A stretch of DNA of 64,000 nucleotides from Candidatus Saccharicenans sp. (GCA_026414545.1 JAOAIU010000074.1:1-64000), one strand, 5' to 3'. Shown: positions 24,223-33,671, numbered from the stretch's first letter. Made by a program: numbers and translations. The notes: a model not told the origin generated them from the sequence alone.

Positions 24223-25884
24223 ATGATAGCTCTGCAGGGCAAGGGATTTGACATCATCCTGGTCAGCGGGGATCCCTATGCCGACCATCCCCTGTCGCCA
24301 GTTGGAGTCATAGCCAGGGTGCTGGAGGCCAGGGGATATAAAGTCGGGGTCATCGAAAAGCCCGACTGGACTTCGGACGATGATTTCTTGAAACTCGGCC
24401 GGCCCAGGCTTTTCTTCGGGGTGACCTCCGGTTCCATAGATAGCTGTCTGGCGAATTACACCCCGTTGCTCCGTCGCCGGGAAAAGGATGAACATGCTCC
24501 GTATCGTTCCGGCAAGCCCGACCGGGCGGTGATTGTCTATTGCAACAGGCTAAGGAAATTATTTCACGGCGTTCCCATAGTAATAGGTGGAATTGAGGCC
24601 TCCCTGCGCCGCTTTGCCCATTACGACTACTGGGAGAACCGGGTGCGACGCTCCATTCTGCTGGATAGCCGGGCTGATGTCCTGGTCTATGGACCGGGTG
24701 AACTCCAGGCCCTGGAAATTGCCCGTCGCCTGGATTCGGGACAGGACCTGGATGGTATCCCGGGAACGGCCGTGCTCAGCCGTGATCTCCCGTCCGGCTT
24801 TGAAGAAATTCCTTCCTACGAGGAGGTTTTCTCCGACCCGGAAAAGTTCATCCAGGCCCAGCGAGCTCTGGCCAATTATAAGAGCCTGGCCCAGAAACAT
24901 GCCAATCGCTACGTTCTGCAGTATCCCATGCCGGAATATACCCCGGAAATCCTGGACTGGGTTTACGGGTTGCCCTTCACCCGCCATATTCCGCCCGATT
25001 ATCCCGAGCTGGAGATGGGCAAGTTTTCTGTGGTCACCCACCGGGGGTGTATCGGGCGCTGTTCTTTTTGTTCGCTCTCCCTTCACCAGGGCGACCGCAT
25101 CGTTTCCCGCAGCGAAGAATCCATCCTGGAAGAAATCCGCCGCCTGACCCGGCATCCAGATTTCAAGGGTTATATCGATGACCTCGGCGGCCCGACTGCC
25201 AACATGTACGGGATGGACTGCCGGCGCTGTGAACGGGGCTTCTGCCTGGCCTGCAAAAAACTGGACCGCTCTCACCAGCGGCTGATTCACCTCCTCCGTC
25301 GCGCCCGGGCTATTCCCGGGGTCAAGAAAGTCTTTGTCCGTAGCGGCATCCGCTATGACCTGGCCCTGAGCAGTCCCGAGTACGTCAAGGAATTGGTGAC
25401 CTACCATGTCTCAGGCCTTCTCAAAATTGCCCCGGAGCATGTTTCACCCGGAGTTCTGCGATTGATGAACAAGTCCGAGGTGCCGGTCGAAAAGTTCAGG
25501 CAGCTTTTCCTGAAATTAACCGGCCAGAAGAAACAGCATCTTAAGTATTATTTCATGGTGGCCCATCCTGGTACCACGATGGAAGAAGCCCGGGAACTGG
25601 CAGCCTATATCAAGAAGCTATCGGCCCGGGGCGAAAAACCCGTAGAAGGAGTCCAGATTTTCACTCCCACGCCCATGACCCGTTCCACCTGCATGTATTA
25701 CGCCGGCCTGGACCCGGAAACTGGCCGGTCGGTCTATGTCCCGCGCACCTTTGAGGAAAAGAAAGCCCAGAAGCGCCTCATCCAGGAATATCTGAACCAG
25801 GCCCCGGCGAGCCCGGGTAGGTTCAGGACCAGAGCAGACCTCAGAGCTGGTCGGAAACCATCAGGCGGCCGCCGCGGCGGGTGA
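24223..25884 (+). CDS. YgiQ family radical SAM protein
   Basis: 553-residue cytoplasmic radical SAM protein of the YgiQ (UPF0313) family. An N-terminal B12-binding-like part carries ILVSGDPYADHP and the GGIEASLRRFAHYDYW block. The radical SAM core has CIGRCSFC (C-x3-C-x2-C for the 4Fe-4S cluster) in the middle, followed by family-specific Cys residues in MDCRRCERGFCLAC. Length fits a compact YgiQ. There is no SD; a TAAAAT -10-like box ends 8 nt before the ATG, so the mRNA may be leaderless. The end overlaps the convergent pncA gene by 44 nt. Substrate is unknown for the family. Confidence 0.93.
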   Translation: MIALQGKGFDIILVSGDPYADHPLSPVGVIARVLEARGYKVGVIEKPDWTSDDDFLKLGRPRLFFGVTSGSIDSCLANYTPLLRRREKDEHAPYRSGKPDRAVIVYCNRLRKLFHGVPIVIGGIEASLRRFAHYDYWENRVRRSILLDSRADVLVYGPGELQALEIARRLDSGQDLDGIPGTAVLSRDLPSGFEEIPSYEEVFSDPEKFIQAQRALANYKSLAQKHANRYVLQYPMPEYTPEILDWVYGLPFTRHIPPDYPELEMGKFSVVTHRGCIGRCSFCSLSLHQGDRIVSRSEESILEEIRRLTRHPDFKGYIDDLGGPTANMYGMDCRRCERGFCLACKKLDRSHQRLIHLLRRARAIPGVKKVFVRSGIRYDLALSSPEYVKELVTYHVSGLLKIAPEHVSPGVLRLMNKSEVPVEKFRQLFLKLTGQKKQHLKYYFMVAHPGTTMEEARELAAYIKKLSARGEKPVEGVQIFTPTPMTRSTCMYYAGLDPETGRSVYVPRTFEEKKAQKRLIQEYLNQAPASPGRFRTRADLRAGRKPSGGRRGG

Positions 25885-26446
25885 GCTGCTCCCGGGCTTC
25901 CCTGAACCCCTCGTGACTGAGGGCCCTGGTGGCATCTTCCAGATAATAAGTTTCAAAACCCAGTTCGATGGCGTCGAGCGCCGTGTACAGCACGCAGAAT
26001 TCGGCGGCCAGCCCGCAGACGTAGACCTGGCTCACCCCACGCCCCTTCAGGTAATCGCCCAGGCCGGTCGATTTCCGGCGGCCGTTGTCAAAGAAGCCGG
26101 AATAACTGTCTATCTCCGGGTCGGTTCCCTTCCTGAAAATGGCCTCCACCCGGCGCTCGTCAAAGCCCCTGACGAACATGGCCCCTTTCTCTCCCTGGAC
26201 ACAATGGTCAGGCCACAGAACCTGTTCCATCCCAGCCAGCACGATGGTGTCATAGACATTCTTGCCGGGATGATTGGAAGCGAAGCTCATATGGTTTTTA
26301 GGATGCCAGTCCTGAGTGGCTACCACCAGGTCAAATTTTTCCTGTATCTTATTGATGACCGGGACGATTTCGTTCCCGCGTGGGACAGCCAGGCTGCCCC
26401 CCGGAACGAAGTCATTCTGAAGGTCCACCACGATCAGGGCTTTCAT
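25841..26446 (-). CDS. pncA: Nicotinamidase
   Basis: Converts nicotinamide to nicotinate in NAD salvage. The 201-residue isochorismatase-fold enzyme shows the full catalytic triad D8 (VVDLQNDF), K106 (RKGTDP) and C151 (CGLAAEFCV), and metal ligands around QDWH (D46, H48). It begins just after the pncB stop (3 nt); its SD GGAGG lies inside the last pncB codons, so the pair is translationally coupled. The product nicotinate is the substrate of the upstream gene product. Confidence 0.96.
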   Translation of the reverse strand: MKALIVVDLQNDFVPGGSLAVPRGNEIVPVINKIQEKFDLVVATQDWHPKNHMSFASNHPGKNVYDTIVLAGMEQVLWPDHCVQGEKGAMFVRGFDERRVEAIFRKGTDPEIDSYSGFFDNGRRKSTGLGDYLKGRGVSQVYVCGLAAEFCVLYTALDAIELGFETYYLEDATRALSHEGFREAREQLTRRGGRLMVSDQL

Positions 26447-26448
26447 GA

Positions 26449-27882
26449 TTAGCCTCCTTCAAATTTCCGGCGATATTTCGCCACAAGTTCATCCCGGAGG
26501 GCCAGGAGGCCCGGGCTCAGACCGACTTTATAGACATGGGGAAATTCAAACCTTTTGTGTTCGGGTGGCAATTGCTGCAACCTCTGGCGAGCGTAGACGG
26601 CTATTTCCTTTACGCTTTGTTCTCCCTTCAATCTCCTTCCTCCTGCCATCACTTTTTCCAGCAGTGGCTCATCATGGTAATGGCGGAGGTCAAGCGATTT
26701 TCCGGGCTCTACCGGATGAAACATTCTTTCCGGCAAAGGCTCGTCTGCCAGCTGGATGGAATCAGCCATGAAAAATCCCTGACCGTCGCTAAAACGGGCT
26801 ACCTGCTTCCGACCGGGTAAAGTGGTCTTGGTCAGGTTGTCGGAAAGTTTCATTCGCGGCTGGCCATCGAAAACGGACAGCTTGTAGACGCCGTCCAGGG
26901 CAGCGTCTGGCACTCCGGTTACCAGTTTGGTGCCGACCCCGAAGATATCGATCGGGGCTCCCTGCTCAATCAGGCTCCGGATGACGTGCTCGTCCAGCAG
27001 GTTGGAGGCCACGATTCTGGCCTCTTTCAACCCGGCGGCATCCAGCATGGCCCTGGCCTTTTTGGAAAGATAAGCCAGGTCGCCGCTATCGAGGCGTATG
27101 CCCTGCAACCTTATCCCTTTTCGGGTCATTTCCTGGCCGGCCCTGACGGCATTGGGCACACCGCTTCTCAGGGTGTCATAGGTATCAACCAGCAGAACGG
27201 ACCGCTCGGGATTAGCTTCCACGAATTTCAGGAAGGCCTGATATTCGTCGCCGTGGCTTTCGATGAAGGAATGGGCCATGGTGCCGGCCGGCTCCAGGCC
27301 GAATAACCTGGCTGCTTCCACGTTGGAGGTGCTGTCGAAGCCGCCGATGATGGCCGCCCTTGAAGCCAGCAGCCCACCCTGGGCCGGGGCCCGGCGCAGC
27401 CCGAAGTCGCTCAGCACTCGGTGGCCCGCGGCCATTCTCATCCTGGAAGCCTTGGTGGCAATAAGGCTCTGATAGTTGATGAGGTTGAGCAACAGGGTTT
27501 CAATCAGCTGGGCTTCAAACAGCCGCCCTTCAACCCGGATGATGGGCTCCAGGGGAAAAACAACCTCGCCTTCCTTCATTGAATAAACGTCGCCGGAGAA
27601 ACGGAACTCCTGGAGATAAGATAAGTAGTCGGGCCGGAAGCCCAGCTCCCTGATATAATCCAGGTCTTCGGCTTCAAATTTTAAGTTTTCCAGGGCCTGC
27701 AGCAGGGGGGCAAGCCCGGCGTAAATCACATAACCGCCGCCAAAGGGCAGGGTCCGGAAAAAATAATCAAAAACCGCCGGCTGATCCGCTGTGCCGTCCA
27801 GAAAGTAGGCCTGCCCCATGGCAAGCTGGTAGAGGTCCGTATAAAGCGGAGTGAAGCTAAAAAACCCATCCCTGCCTTTCAT
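26449..27882 (-). CDS. pncB: Nicotinate phosphoribosyltransferase
   Basis: Cytoplasmic enzyme joining nicotinate and PRPP to NaMN, the entry step of Preiss-Handler salvage. The 477-residue chain has PLYTDLYQLAMGQAY at the N-terminus, FDSTSNVEAARLFGL, the AHSFIESHGDE segment with the active-site His, DTYDTLRSG, and IRLDSGDLAYLSK for phosphate binding. A TATAAT box ends 9 nt before the ATG and no SD is visible, so the transcript may be leaderless. First gene of the pncB-pncA operon. Confidence 0.96.
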   Translation of the reverse strand: MKGRDGFFSFTPLYTDLYQLAMGQAYFLDGTADQPAVFDYFFRTLPFGGGYVIYAGLAPLLQALENLKFEAEDLDYIRELGFRPDYLSYLQEFRFSGDVYSMKEGEVVFPLEPIIRVEGRLFEAQLIETLLLNLINYQSLIATKASRMRMAAGHRVLSDFGLRRAPAQGGLLASRAAIIGGFDSTSNVEAARLFGLEPAGTMAHSFIESHGDEYQAFLKFVEANPERSVLLVDTYDTLRSGVPNAVRAGQEMTRKGIRLQGIRLDSGDLAYLSKKARAMLDAAGLKEARIVASNLLDEHVIRSLIEQGAPIDIFGVGTKLVTGVPDAALDGVYKLSVFDGQPRMKLSDNLTKTTLPGRKQVARFSDGQGFFMADSIQLADEPLPERMFHPVEPGKSLDLRHYHDEPLLEKVMAGGRRLKGEQSVKEIAVYARQRLQQLPPEHKRFEFPHVYKVGLSPGLLALRDELVAKYRRKFEGG

Positions 27883-27891
27883 GCAGAATTT

Positions 27892-27920
27892 ATTATATGC
27901 CAGTCAGCCCGGCAGACCAA
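27892..27920 (-). promoter_or_regulatory. Promoter of pncB-pncA
   Basis: Minus strand: TTGGTC (27920-27915), 17-nt spacer, TATAAT (27897-27892). The predicted TSS is within about 3 nt of the start codon. Confidence 0.65.
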
Positions 27921-27955
27921 GTCATCAAATAAGAACGGCCTGCGTTCCTGGCTGG

Positions 27956-27981
27956 CAGCCCGACAATTTCTGGTCGGGCTG
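27956..27981. other. Strong hairpin in the pncB/phosphatase divergent region
   Basis: CAGCCCGAC-N8-GTCGGGCTG, a perfect 9-bp stem followed on the plus strand by TTGCCTTTT. It lies between divergent genes where no transcript from a known gene should end. The region 27883-28224 otherwise holds two promoters and a TTCTGGCT-TC-AGCCAGAA palindrome (28114-28131). Confidence 0.6.
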
Positions 27982-28168
27982 TTGCCTTTTAGGCAGAATT
28001 CAATTAGTTTTCTGGCTGGCATGACCAGGAGAGCCACCCACCGTAACCCGAGGCTGCAATCTGCGGGATTATGGAGTCCAGAGAAAATTCATGCGGATGA
28101 ATCTGGCCATATATTCTGGCTTCAGCCAGAAAAATCCCGTGAGGATGTTTGTTTCCCCTTATTTCTGG

Positions 28169-28197
28169 TTGACAAACAAAATCTTATTGTTTAAGTT
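28169..28197 (+). promoter_or_regulatory. Promoter of the histidine phosphatase/PrsW operon
   Basis: TTGACA at 28169-28174, 17-nt spacer, TAAGTT at 28192-28197; the start codon at 28225 has SD AAGGA. Confidence 0.6.
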
Positions 28198-28224
28198 AAC
28201 AAAAACAGACCTATTAAGGATACG

Positions 28225-28839
28225 ATGACCAGGATAATCCTCGTCAGGCACGGAGAAACCGAGTGGAACAGGGTGGAGAGATTCAGAGGAAGCGCCGACA
28301 TCCCGCTGAATGAAACCGGTCTGAAGCAGGCCGAACTCCTGGCTCGCCGCCTTGCCGCCTCCTGGAAACCCGCCGCTGTCTATTCCAGTCCTCTTTCCAG
28401 GTCGGTCAGGACCGCAGAGGCCATAGCCGCGAAGTTTAACCTGGACGTTCGAGTTCATCCCGGATTGTCCGACATCGATTACGGCCAGTGGCAGGGATTA
28501 ACTCCCGAGGAAGTCAGAGCCCGCTGGCCGGAGCTTTACCGGAGCTGGCTGTCGAACCCTTCCGGTCTTCATTTTCCCGGTGGGGAATCCCTGGATGAGC
28601 GACAGCGGGTGGGGGTGGCCGCAATCATGGAAATCGCCGCTGCCCACCCCGGCGAAAACGTGGTGGCTGTCGGCCACACGGTCATCAACCGCCTGATCAT
28701 CATGGGACTTCTGGGTCTGGATGGCAGCTACTTCTGGCGCCTGCGGCAGGACAACTGTGCCCTGAACGTGTTTGAATACCGTGACGGCCAGTTCGTGGCT
28801 GTTACTATTAATGAAACGGGTCACCTCTTGAGTTATTAG
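28225..28839 (+). CDS. Histidine phosphatase family protein (phosphoglycerate mutase-like)
   Basis: 204-residue cytoplasmic phosphatase of the histidine acid phosphatase superfamily. LVRHGETEWN near the N-terminus has the phospho-accepting H9, the second catalytic His is in VAVGHTVINR, and YSSPLSRSVRTAEAI is the usual middle block. Members act as broad phosphatases, cofactor-dependent phosphoglycerate mutases or alpha-ribazole phosphatase; this one has no cobalamin gene nearby and the size of a broad-specificity phosphatase. The PrsW gene starts 5 nt downstream. Confidence 0.9.
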   Translation: MTRIILVRHGETEWNRVERFRGSADIPLNETGLKQAELLARRLAASWKPAAVYSSPLSRSVRTAEAIAAKFNLDVRVHPGLSDIDYGQWQGLTPEEVRARWPELYRSWLSNPSGLHFPGGESLDERQRVGVAAIMEIAAAHPGENVVAVGHTVINRLIIMGLLGLDGSYFWRLRQDNCALNVFEYRDGQFVAVTINETGHLLSY

Positions 28840-28843
28840 GGCA

Positions 28844-29533
28844 ATGGAAGGCGTGATTTTCTGGAAAATTCTGGCCAGCATCATCGGCCCGGCCATTTTC
28901 TGGATAGGCTATTTCTATTACAAAGATCGCCAGCAACCGGAGCCGCTAATCAACCTGCTGGAAGCTTTTCTGCTGGGCGTTCTGGCTGGGTTTGCCTGTT
29001 TTCTGACCTACCGCCAGTTACCCCTGCTTGGCCTGCCGCAGGGCTTTAACCTGGTGGTGGCCCGGGGCCAGGCCAGAGAGATTTTCCTCTATTCGCTGGG
29101 TGTGGTCGGGCCACTGGAAGAACTTTTTAAGTTTCTGCCTTTTGCGCTTTTTATTCTCAGGTGGCGGGACCTGGATGAGCCGGCTGACGGCGTTGTCTAC
29201 GCCTCATCGGTAGCCATCGGTTTTGCCAGCTTTGAGAATCTCGGCTATCTGCCGATGATGACCGGGGTGGCTTTCTTCGGGCGGGCGGTAGCCTCACCCC
29301 TGACCCATGCCATTTTCTCTTCCATCTGGGGATACTTTGTAGCCCGGGCTCGGATGAAACAGCAATCAGTGTTCCTGGCTGCCCTGTTCAGTCTTCCGCT
29401 GTCGGCCATTTTTCACGGGCTTTTTAACGTTCTGACGGTTTCTAATTACCTCCGGGTCTATTCAGCCATTCTGGTGCTCCTGTTGTGGTTGCTCCTGATT
29501 TATCTCCTGGAGAGGCATAAAAGAACCGCTTGA
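28844..29533 (+). CDS. PrsW family intramembrane metalloprotease
   Basis: 229-residue polytopic membrane protein of the PrsW/CAAX-like protease clan. All expected motifs are seen: EELFK (92-96), FENLGY (130-135), H155 in THAIF and H191 in FHGLFN. In Bacillus, PrsW cuts an anti-sigma factor; here an ECF sigma/anti-sigma pair lies about 6 kb away but not in the same operon, so a link is speculative. It starts 5 nt after the phosphatase stop, so the two are co-transcribed. Confidence 0.88.
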   Translation: MEGVIFWKILASIIGPAIFWIGYFYYKDRQQPEPLINLLEAFLLGVLAGFACFLTYRQLPLLGLPQGFNLVVARGQAREIFLYSLGVVGPLEELFKFLPFALFILRWRDLDEPADGVVYASSVAIGFASFENLGYLPMMTGVAFFGRAVASPLTHAIFSSIWGYFVARARMKQQSVFLAALFSLPLSAIFHGLFNVLTVSNYLRVYSAILVLLLWLLLIYLLERHKRTA

Positions 29534-29589
29534 TTCTTCAGCCTCTCAAAAACTGGAAGCGGGCTCCCTTCTTATGCTCCGGCTAAACC

Positions 29590-31041
29590 CTATTCTTCCC
29601 GCAGCACGATCACTTCCACCCGCCGGTTTTTAGAGCGGTTGGCCTCGGTGTCGTTGGGGGCCACCGGTTTGCTCGAACCGAATCCTTGGTATTTCATTCG
29701 GTCGGGGGCCACTCCCTGGCTCATCAGGAACTCGTAGACCGTCCGGGCCCGGTCGGTGGACAGTCGCAGGTTAAGCTCTTCCGAGCCGGTGGAGTCGGTG
29801 TGGCCTTCGATGCTCAGTTTCATGTCCTGGAAAACCATCAGGATGCCGGCCAGCTTGGCCAGTTTTAGCTGCGATTCAGGTTTCAGTGTGGCCTTGTTGA
29901 CGTCGAACAACACCCCGGCCAGGTTGACGATCAGGCCACGGGCGGTTTCGGTGGTCTCGGCCACCGAGGACAGAGCCCCTTTGAGTTTTGAAGCCAGCTC
30001 GTCGCGCTCCTTCTTTATGGCTTCCCGGTCGGCGGCCAGCCTTTCCGTTTCCCTGGCCAGGCTGTCTTTTTCTAGAGCCAACCGGTCTCTTTCCTCGGCC
30101 AGGTCTCGCATCTGCCTGGCCAGCTCGGCCATTTCTTTATCCAGGGCGGCCCGTTCCTGCTTGATTTGCTCGAGCTGGACGGCCAGCTTTTCCGCCTCGG
30201 ATTCAGCCCGGGCCGCCCGTTGTTCCAGGGCAGCTTTTTCGGCCTGGCGCCGGGCTTCTTCTTCGGCCGCAGCTTTTTCTTCCAGGTACTTGACCGTGTC
30301 CTTGATGGCCCGGGTGGCATGCTGGACGGCAATCCTGGCGGTCTCGGCCATGTTCTTCTTGTCTCGGGTCAGGGTGCGGGCCCTGTCCAGGGCCTTTCTG
30401 GCTTCTTCCATGGCTTTGGAATTATGCTCGGCGGCGTTGATCTTGTTGGCGTATTCTATGGTTTTTTCTGCCTGGAACAGGGTCACCGGCAGGTCGGTGC
30501 TGTACTGAAGCATGGAGATGCTGTCCAGGGCTGGTGCGGCTTCGGTGGAAAAATCCTTGAAACCAAAGGGAACTATCTGCACGTTTTTCTCCCGGGTCTC
30601 GCCGTTATAATACAGGACAATTTCTGAAGGCCTGGTAACCACGCTGTAGGGCTCGGCGGTAATCATCAGGGCCAGGTTTTTCCCGGGAGCATAGAACTTC
30701 TGGGAGCCCGAGGCCTCCCGGCGGTCGATGAATATCTCTCCCAGGTTCTCGCAGGCACCGGCCGGGTTGACCGACCAGAGAACATAGGTAGTAATATTTC
30801 CCGAAAAAAGGATGGCCGGCTCCAGTTTCTCGAAGCTAAGGTCCACGGTGGTCACGCCCTTGGAGAATGACAATTCGGCCGACAGGCTGGACCGGGAGGG
30901 AGCCCTGGGAGTCTTGTTGAAGGTTATCTGGATGGTCTTGCCCTCAGTCAGAGTGAGTGCTTTTAGCTGGATCTCGGCCTGGGCCAGAGAGGTAGAGAAT
31001 AGCAAGACTGACAGAATCATAATGACCTTAGAATTTTTCAT
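29590..31041 (-). CDS. OmpA-family outer-membrane/peptidoglycan-binding protein with coiled coil
   Basis: 483-residue secreted protein: signal peptide (MKNSKVIMILSVLLFSTSLAQA), a beta-rich N-terminal domain (to about 190), a DUF4398-like helical segment, a long charged coiled coil (about 240-355), and a C-terminal OmpA domain. The OmpA domain has LFDVNKATLKPES, GHTDSTGSEELN and the RSKNRRVEV motif that binds diaminopimelate peptidoglycan. The frame is open to 31092, but the ATG at 31041 has GGGGAGG upstream and starts the signal peptide. It likely links the envelope to the cell wall. Confidence 0.9.
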   Translation of the reverse strand: MKNSKVIMILSVLLFSTSLAQAEIQLKALTLTEGKTIQITFNKTPRAPSRSSLSAELSFSKGVTTVDLSFEKLEPAILFSGNITTYVLWSVNPAGACENLGEIFIDRREASGSQKFYAPGKNLALMITAEPYSVVTRPSEIVLYYNGETREKNVQIVPFGFKDFSTEAAPALDSISMLQYSTDLPVTLFQAEKTIEYANKINAAEHNSKAMEEARKALDRARTLTRDKKNMAETARIAVQHATRAIKDTVKYLEEKAAAEEEARRQAEKAALEQRAARAESEAEKLAVQLEQIKQERAALDKEMAELARQMRDLAEERDRLALEKDSLARETERLAADREAIKKERDELASKLKGALSSVAETTETARGLIVNLAGVLFDVNKATLKPESQLKLAKLAGILMVFQDMKLSIEGHTDSTGSEELNLRLSTDRARTVYEFLMSQGVAPDRMKYQGFGSSKPVAPNDTEANRSKNRRVEVIVLREE

Positions 31042-31074
31042 TGCCTGCCTCCCCGTAAATTTTTCTGTTAACGA

Positions 31075-31103
31075 TTTTAACCCATATGGCAAACCGTAAT
31101 CAA
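31075..31103 (-). promoter_or_regulatory. Promoter of the OmpA-family gene
   Basis: Minus strand: TTGATT (31103-31098), 17-nt spacer, TTAAAA (31080-31075). Confidence 0.55.
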
Positions 31104-31174
31104 CGGTTGAAGTCTCTGGAAATAAAATGGTAGGGCGAGCTCGTCCCTCTCCAGAAAATTTTAGTCGCCCGCTG

Positions 31175-31218
31175 CCTCCGGGGCTATGGGCAAAAATGGA
31201 TGACGAATGGCCCCGGAG
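31175..31218. repeat. GC-rich hairpin element related to 53187-53296
   Basis: Perfect 9-bp stem CTCCGGGGC (31175-31183) with GCCCCGGAG (31210-31218). On the minus strand the 3' arm reads TCCGGGGC followed after 4 nt by CGTCATCC; the element at 53187-53296 has TCCGGGGCCGTCATCC. The gap 31104-31431 otherwise has no gene. Confidence 0.5.
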
Positions 31219-31431
31219 TTGAGCCGGGCGGGCGCCCAGCCGGGGAAAACCTTAATTTAATAAAACAAAGGGTGCCCCCTGGTTCTGTGGTCTTTATCTG
31301 TAGCCAATGGTCCCGAGCAGCTTGATTTTTAAGGCTGGTGTCCGCAAAATTGCGGTCAAAACAGCGAAAAAGTGACCCCGGCCGGTAAGGGCGATGGGGG
31401 AAAATAACCCCGGAACTAATCCAGAAGGGTG

Positions 31432-31460
31432 TTGACAGAGCTTAGAGCTACCTGTATAAA
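31432..31460 (+). promoter_or_regulatory. Near-consensus promoter of the beta-lactamase-like gene
   Basis: TTGACA (31432-31437), 17-nt spacer, TATAAA (31455-31460). TSS expected near 31467. Confidence 0.8.
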
Positions 31461-31512
31461 CTATGAACAGTATTTGAAATAATTTCAGGCTGTGCTGAGA
31501 GAAGAGCTGAGA

Positions 31513-32460
31513 ATGCCAGGCAGAAAGAAAAGGCTAACAAATTCGCTATTTGCCTCATCAATCATTCTGGCTCTGCTGGTTATCATTCCCCTGAAGGCCA
31601 GGACTGCGGTGGCCACCGCCACGGCCAGGTCGCTGACCCCTGAGGAAAAACTTTGGCTCTACAACCTGCGCCAGGAACGCTGGGAAGCTAATTCCCGCCA
31701 GATCCTGCAGAGGATCTCCAGCTTCCGGGGAGAAACCGGTCTTATGGTCAAGGACCTGCAAACTGGCTGGACTTTTCTCCACAACGAGGAGGCCAGGTTT
31801 CCGGCGGCCAGCCTGATCAAGATTCCCATCATGGTGGCCTGTTTTAAGGCGGTTGAAGACGGGCGGCTGGACCTTCGCGAAAAGTATGTTTTGCGGCGCC
31901 AGGACCGGGTGGGGGGTTCCGGGCTGTTACGCCGGATGCGCAACGGACGCACCTTTACCTACGAAGAGCTGATAGATTACATGGTTACCCATAGCGACAA
32001 CATTGCCACCAATGTCATCATCAAGCGCCTGGGCTTCGATTATATCAAGGAAGTATTTGACTCGCTGGGCCTGAAGGATACGGTTCTCAACCGCCTGATG
32101 ATGGACTTCAGGGCCCGGGAGGAGGGACTGGAGAACTACACTTCTGCCCGGGAAATGACCGGGCTCCTGGAGATGATTTATTACGGTCGTTGTCTCAGCG
32201 CCGGGATATCGGAAAAGTGCCTCGATGTCCTGAAAAGGCAGAGGATAAACGACCGGCTGCCTCGCTTTCTGCCGAGGGAGGCCACGGTTGCCCATAAGAC
32301 CGGGCAGGAGCGGGAAGTCTGCCACGATGCCGGGATTGTCTTCAGTCCGCATGGCGATTACATCATCACCGTTCTGGTCCGGACCTGGAGCGGGCCGCTG
32401 ACCACCAAGACTTTTATCGCCCGCCTGAGCTCTTACTTCTACCAGATCTTCAAGACCTGA
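31513..32460 (+). CDS. Class A beta-lactamase-like serine hydrolase
   Basis: Exported serine hydrolase of the class A beta-lactamase/DD-peptidase fold, 315 aa from the ATG at 31513 (a GTG at 31492 is possible but adds residues before the signal peptide). Motifs: S100-LI-K103 (SxxK), S161-D-N163 (SDN), E204-x3-N208 (the omega-loop ExxxN that carries the deacylating Glu), and K262-T-G264 (KTG). The full set including the Glu fits a true beta-lactamase; a peptidoglycan-processing role is the alternative. It is transcribed alone from a strong promoter with no visible ampR-type regulator. Confidence 0.88.
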   Translation: MPGRKKRLTNSLFASSIILALLVIIPLKARTAVATATARSLTPEEKLWLYNLRQERWEANSRQILQRISSFRGETGLMVKDLQTGWTFLHNEEARFPAASLIKIPIMVACFKAVEDGRLDLREKYVLRRQDRVGGSGLLRRMRNGRTFTYEELIDYMVTHSDNIATNVIIKRLGFDYIKEVFDSLGLKDTVLNRLMMDFRAREEGLENYTSAREMTGLLEMIYYGRCLSAGISEKCLDVLKRQRINDRLPRFLPREATVAHKTGQEREVCHDAGIVFSPHGDYIITVLVRTWSGPLTTKTFIARLSSYFYQIFKT

Positions 32461-32661
32461 AAACCTAAGCTCCATTTCCAAAAAACTGATTAAAGATAGA
32501 GGCGACTGCCTGAGCGTCGAATGCTGCCTCCGGATGCGGAGTTCGTCTCCAACCAGGTTCGGCCATTCCTGGCGGGAGATAGAGTCTGGCTGGCAAAATC
32601 CAGCCTGGCCGGTTCCTTCAATAGACCCGGTTTTTTGGCCTTGCCGGGCGCGCAACTCAGG

Positions 32662-33471
32662 TCATTTTTTTTCGGCAGGCGCCGGCATCTTCCCCAGGGG
32701 CATTATAATCAGCGGAGCCTCGTCAGCCGGCAGGGCCAGGACTTTCGTTACCTCGGCATCGTTGAAGGCGCCGATGAGCACGGTGCCGAGGCCCAGGGCC
32801 GTGGCCTGGAGGTAGATATTTTCGGCGATGCTCCCGGCTTCCATGTGGACATATCGTTCAGCCCGCTCGCCGTACTTGTAGGAAGTTCTTTCGTAGACTC
32901 CGGCCATCAGAATCACCGCCGGTGCCTTTTCCACCTGGGGCTGCATCAGTGCCGCCTGGCAGAGTTCTTTCCTCTTATCGGCATCGGTCACCTTTTTCAG
33001 GGCGTGGTTCTTTGGGATGTACTTGTATACCCCGGCGGGCAGTCCCTCTACCTTTCCGGCCAGGAGGTAAATCTCCATGGGATACAGGGCCCCGGCTGAA
33101 GGGGCGGTTCTCAGCCCACCCTGCCATTCGTACTTGGGGTTCCAGCGACTGGGCGGCTCCTTTCGTTCCCGGGTAAAGCCCTGGGCTGCCCACAGGATTT
33201 GCGATACTTCGGCCAGGGAAAGCGGAGCTTCTTTATACTCGCGAACCGACTGCCTGGTCTTGATAGCTTTTTCCAGCGAAAACTGGCTGTCGTAACGCGG
33301 AGCCGGAAGGGGAACGAGCTCAGAACTGAGAACGGCCGCCCCCGGGTTTCCCGCTCCGGCCATGGGGGCAAGAAGTGCGGCCAGAAGGGAAAAAACAAAA
33401 AACCACAGCACCGGAGAAAAGATTTTCCGGGACTTGACTTTAAGGGGAGTTTCTTTCCAGCTGGTCATCAT
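32662..33471 (-). CDS. SagB/ThcOx-type nitroreductase family oxidoreductase
   Basis: 269-residue FMN-dependent nitroreductase-fold protein of the SagB type. An N-terminal hydrophobic segment (about 19-38) suggests export or anchoring, unusual for a flavoenzyme needing NAD(P)H. The core has RQSVREYKEAPLSLAEVSQILWA (flavin contact), RTAPSAGALYP and IAENIYLQATALGLGT, all typical of SagB-like proteins. No RiPP precursor or cyclodehydratase gene is nearby, so the azole-synthase role of SagB is not supported. SD GAGGAGG lies 5 nt before the ATG. Confidence 0.85.
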   Translation of the reverse strand: MMTSWKETPLKVKSRKIFSPVLWFFVFSLLAALLAPMAGAGNPGAAVLSSELVPLPAPRYDSQFSLEKAIKTRQSVREYKEAPLSLAEVSQILWAAQGFTRERKEPPSRWNPKYEWQGGLRTAPSAGALYPMEIYLLAGKVEGLPAGVYKYIPKNHALKKVTDADKRKELCQAALMQPQVEKAPAVILMAGVYERTSYKYGERAERYVHMEAGSIAENIYLQATALGLGTVLIGAFNDAEVTKVLALPADEAPLIIMPLGKMPAPAEKK

Positions 33472-33671
33472 TTTTGCCTCCTCTTTAATTCCGGGCGAAT
33501 CTAATTATTCCATCGCCCATAAAAAACATAAAGACCGGATTAACCCTGACCAGTGAATATAGATAGTTTAATAAAATCGGCAATTAAAAGAAACGGGCAG
33601 GGTGCCGGTTCTAGTTTCCCCGCCCGTTATTTAAGTGGTGCCGGCCAGTGCCCGGTCGGCAGGAGCCTGAC

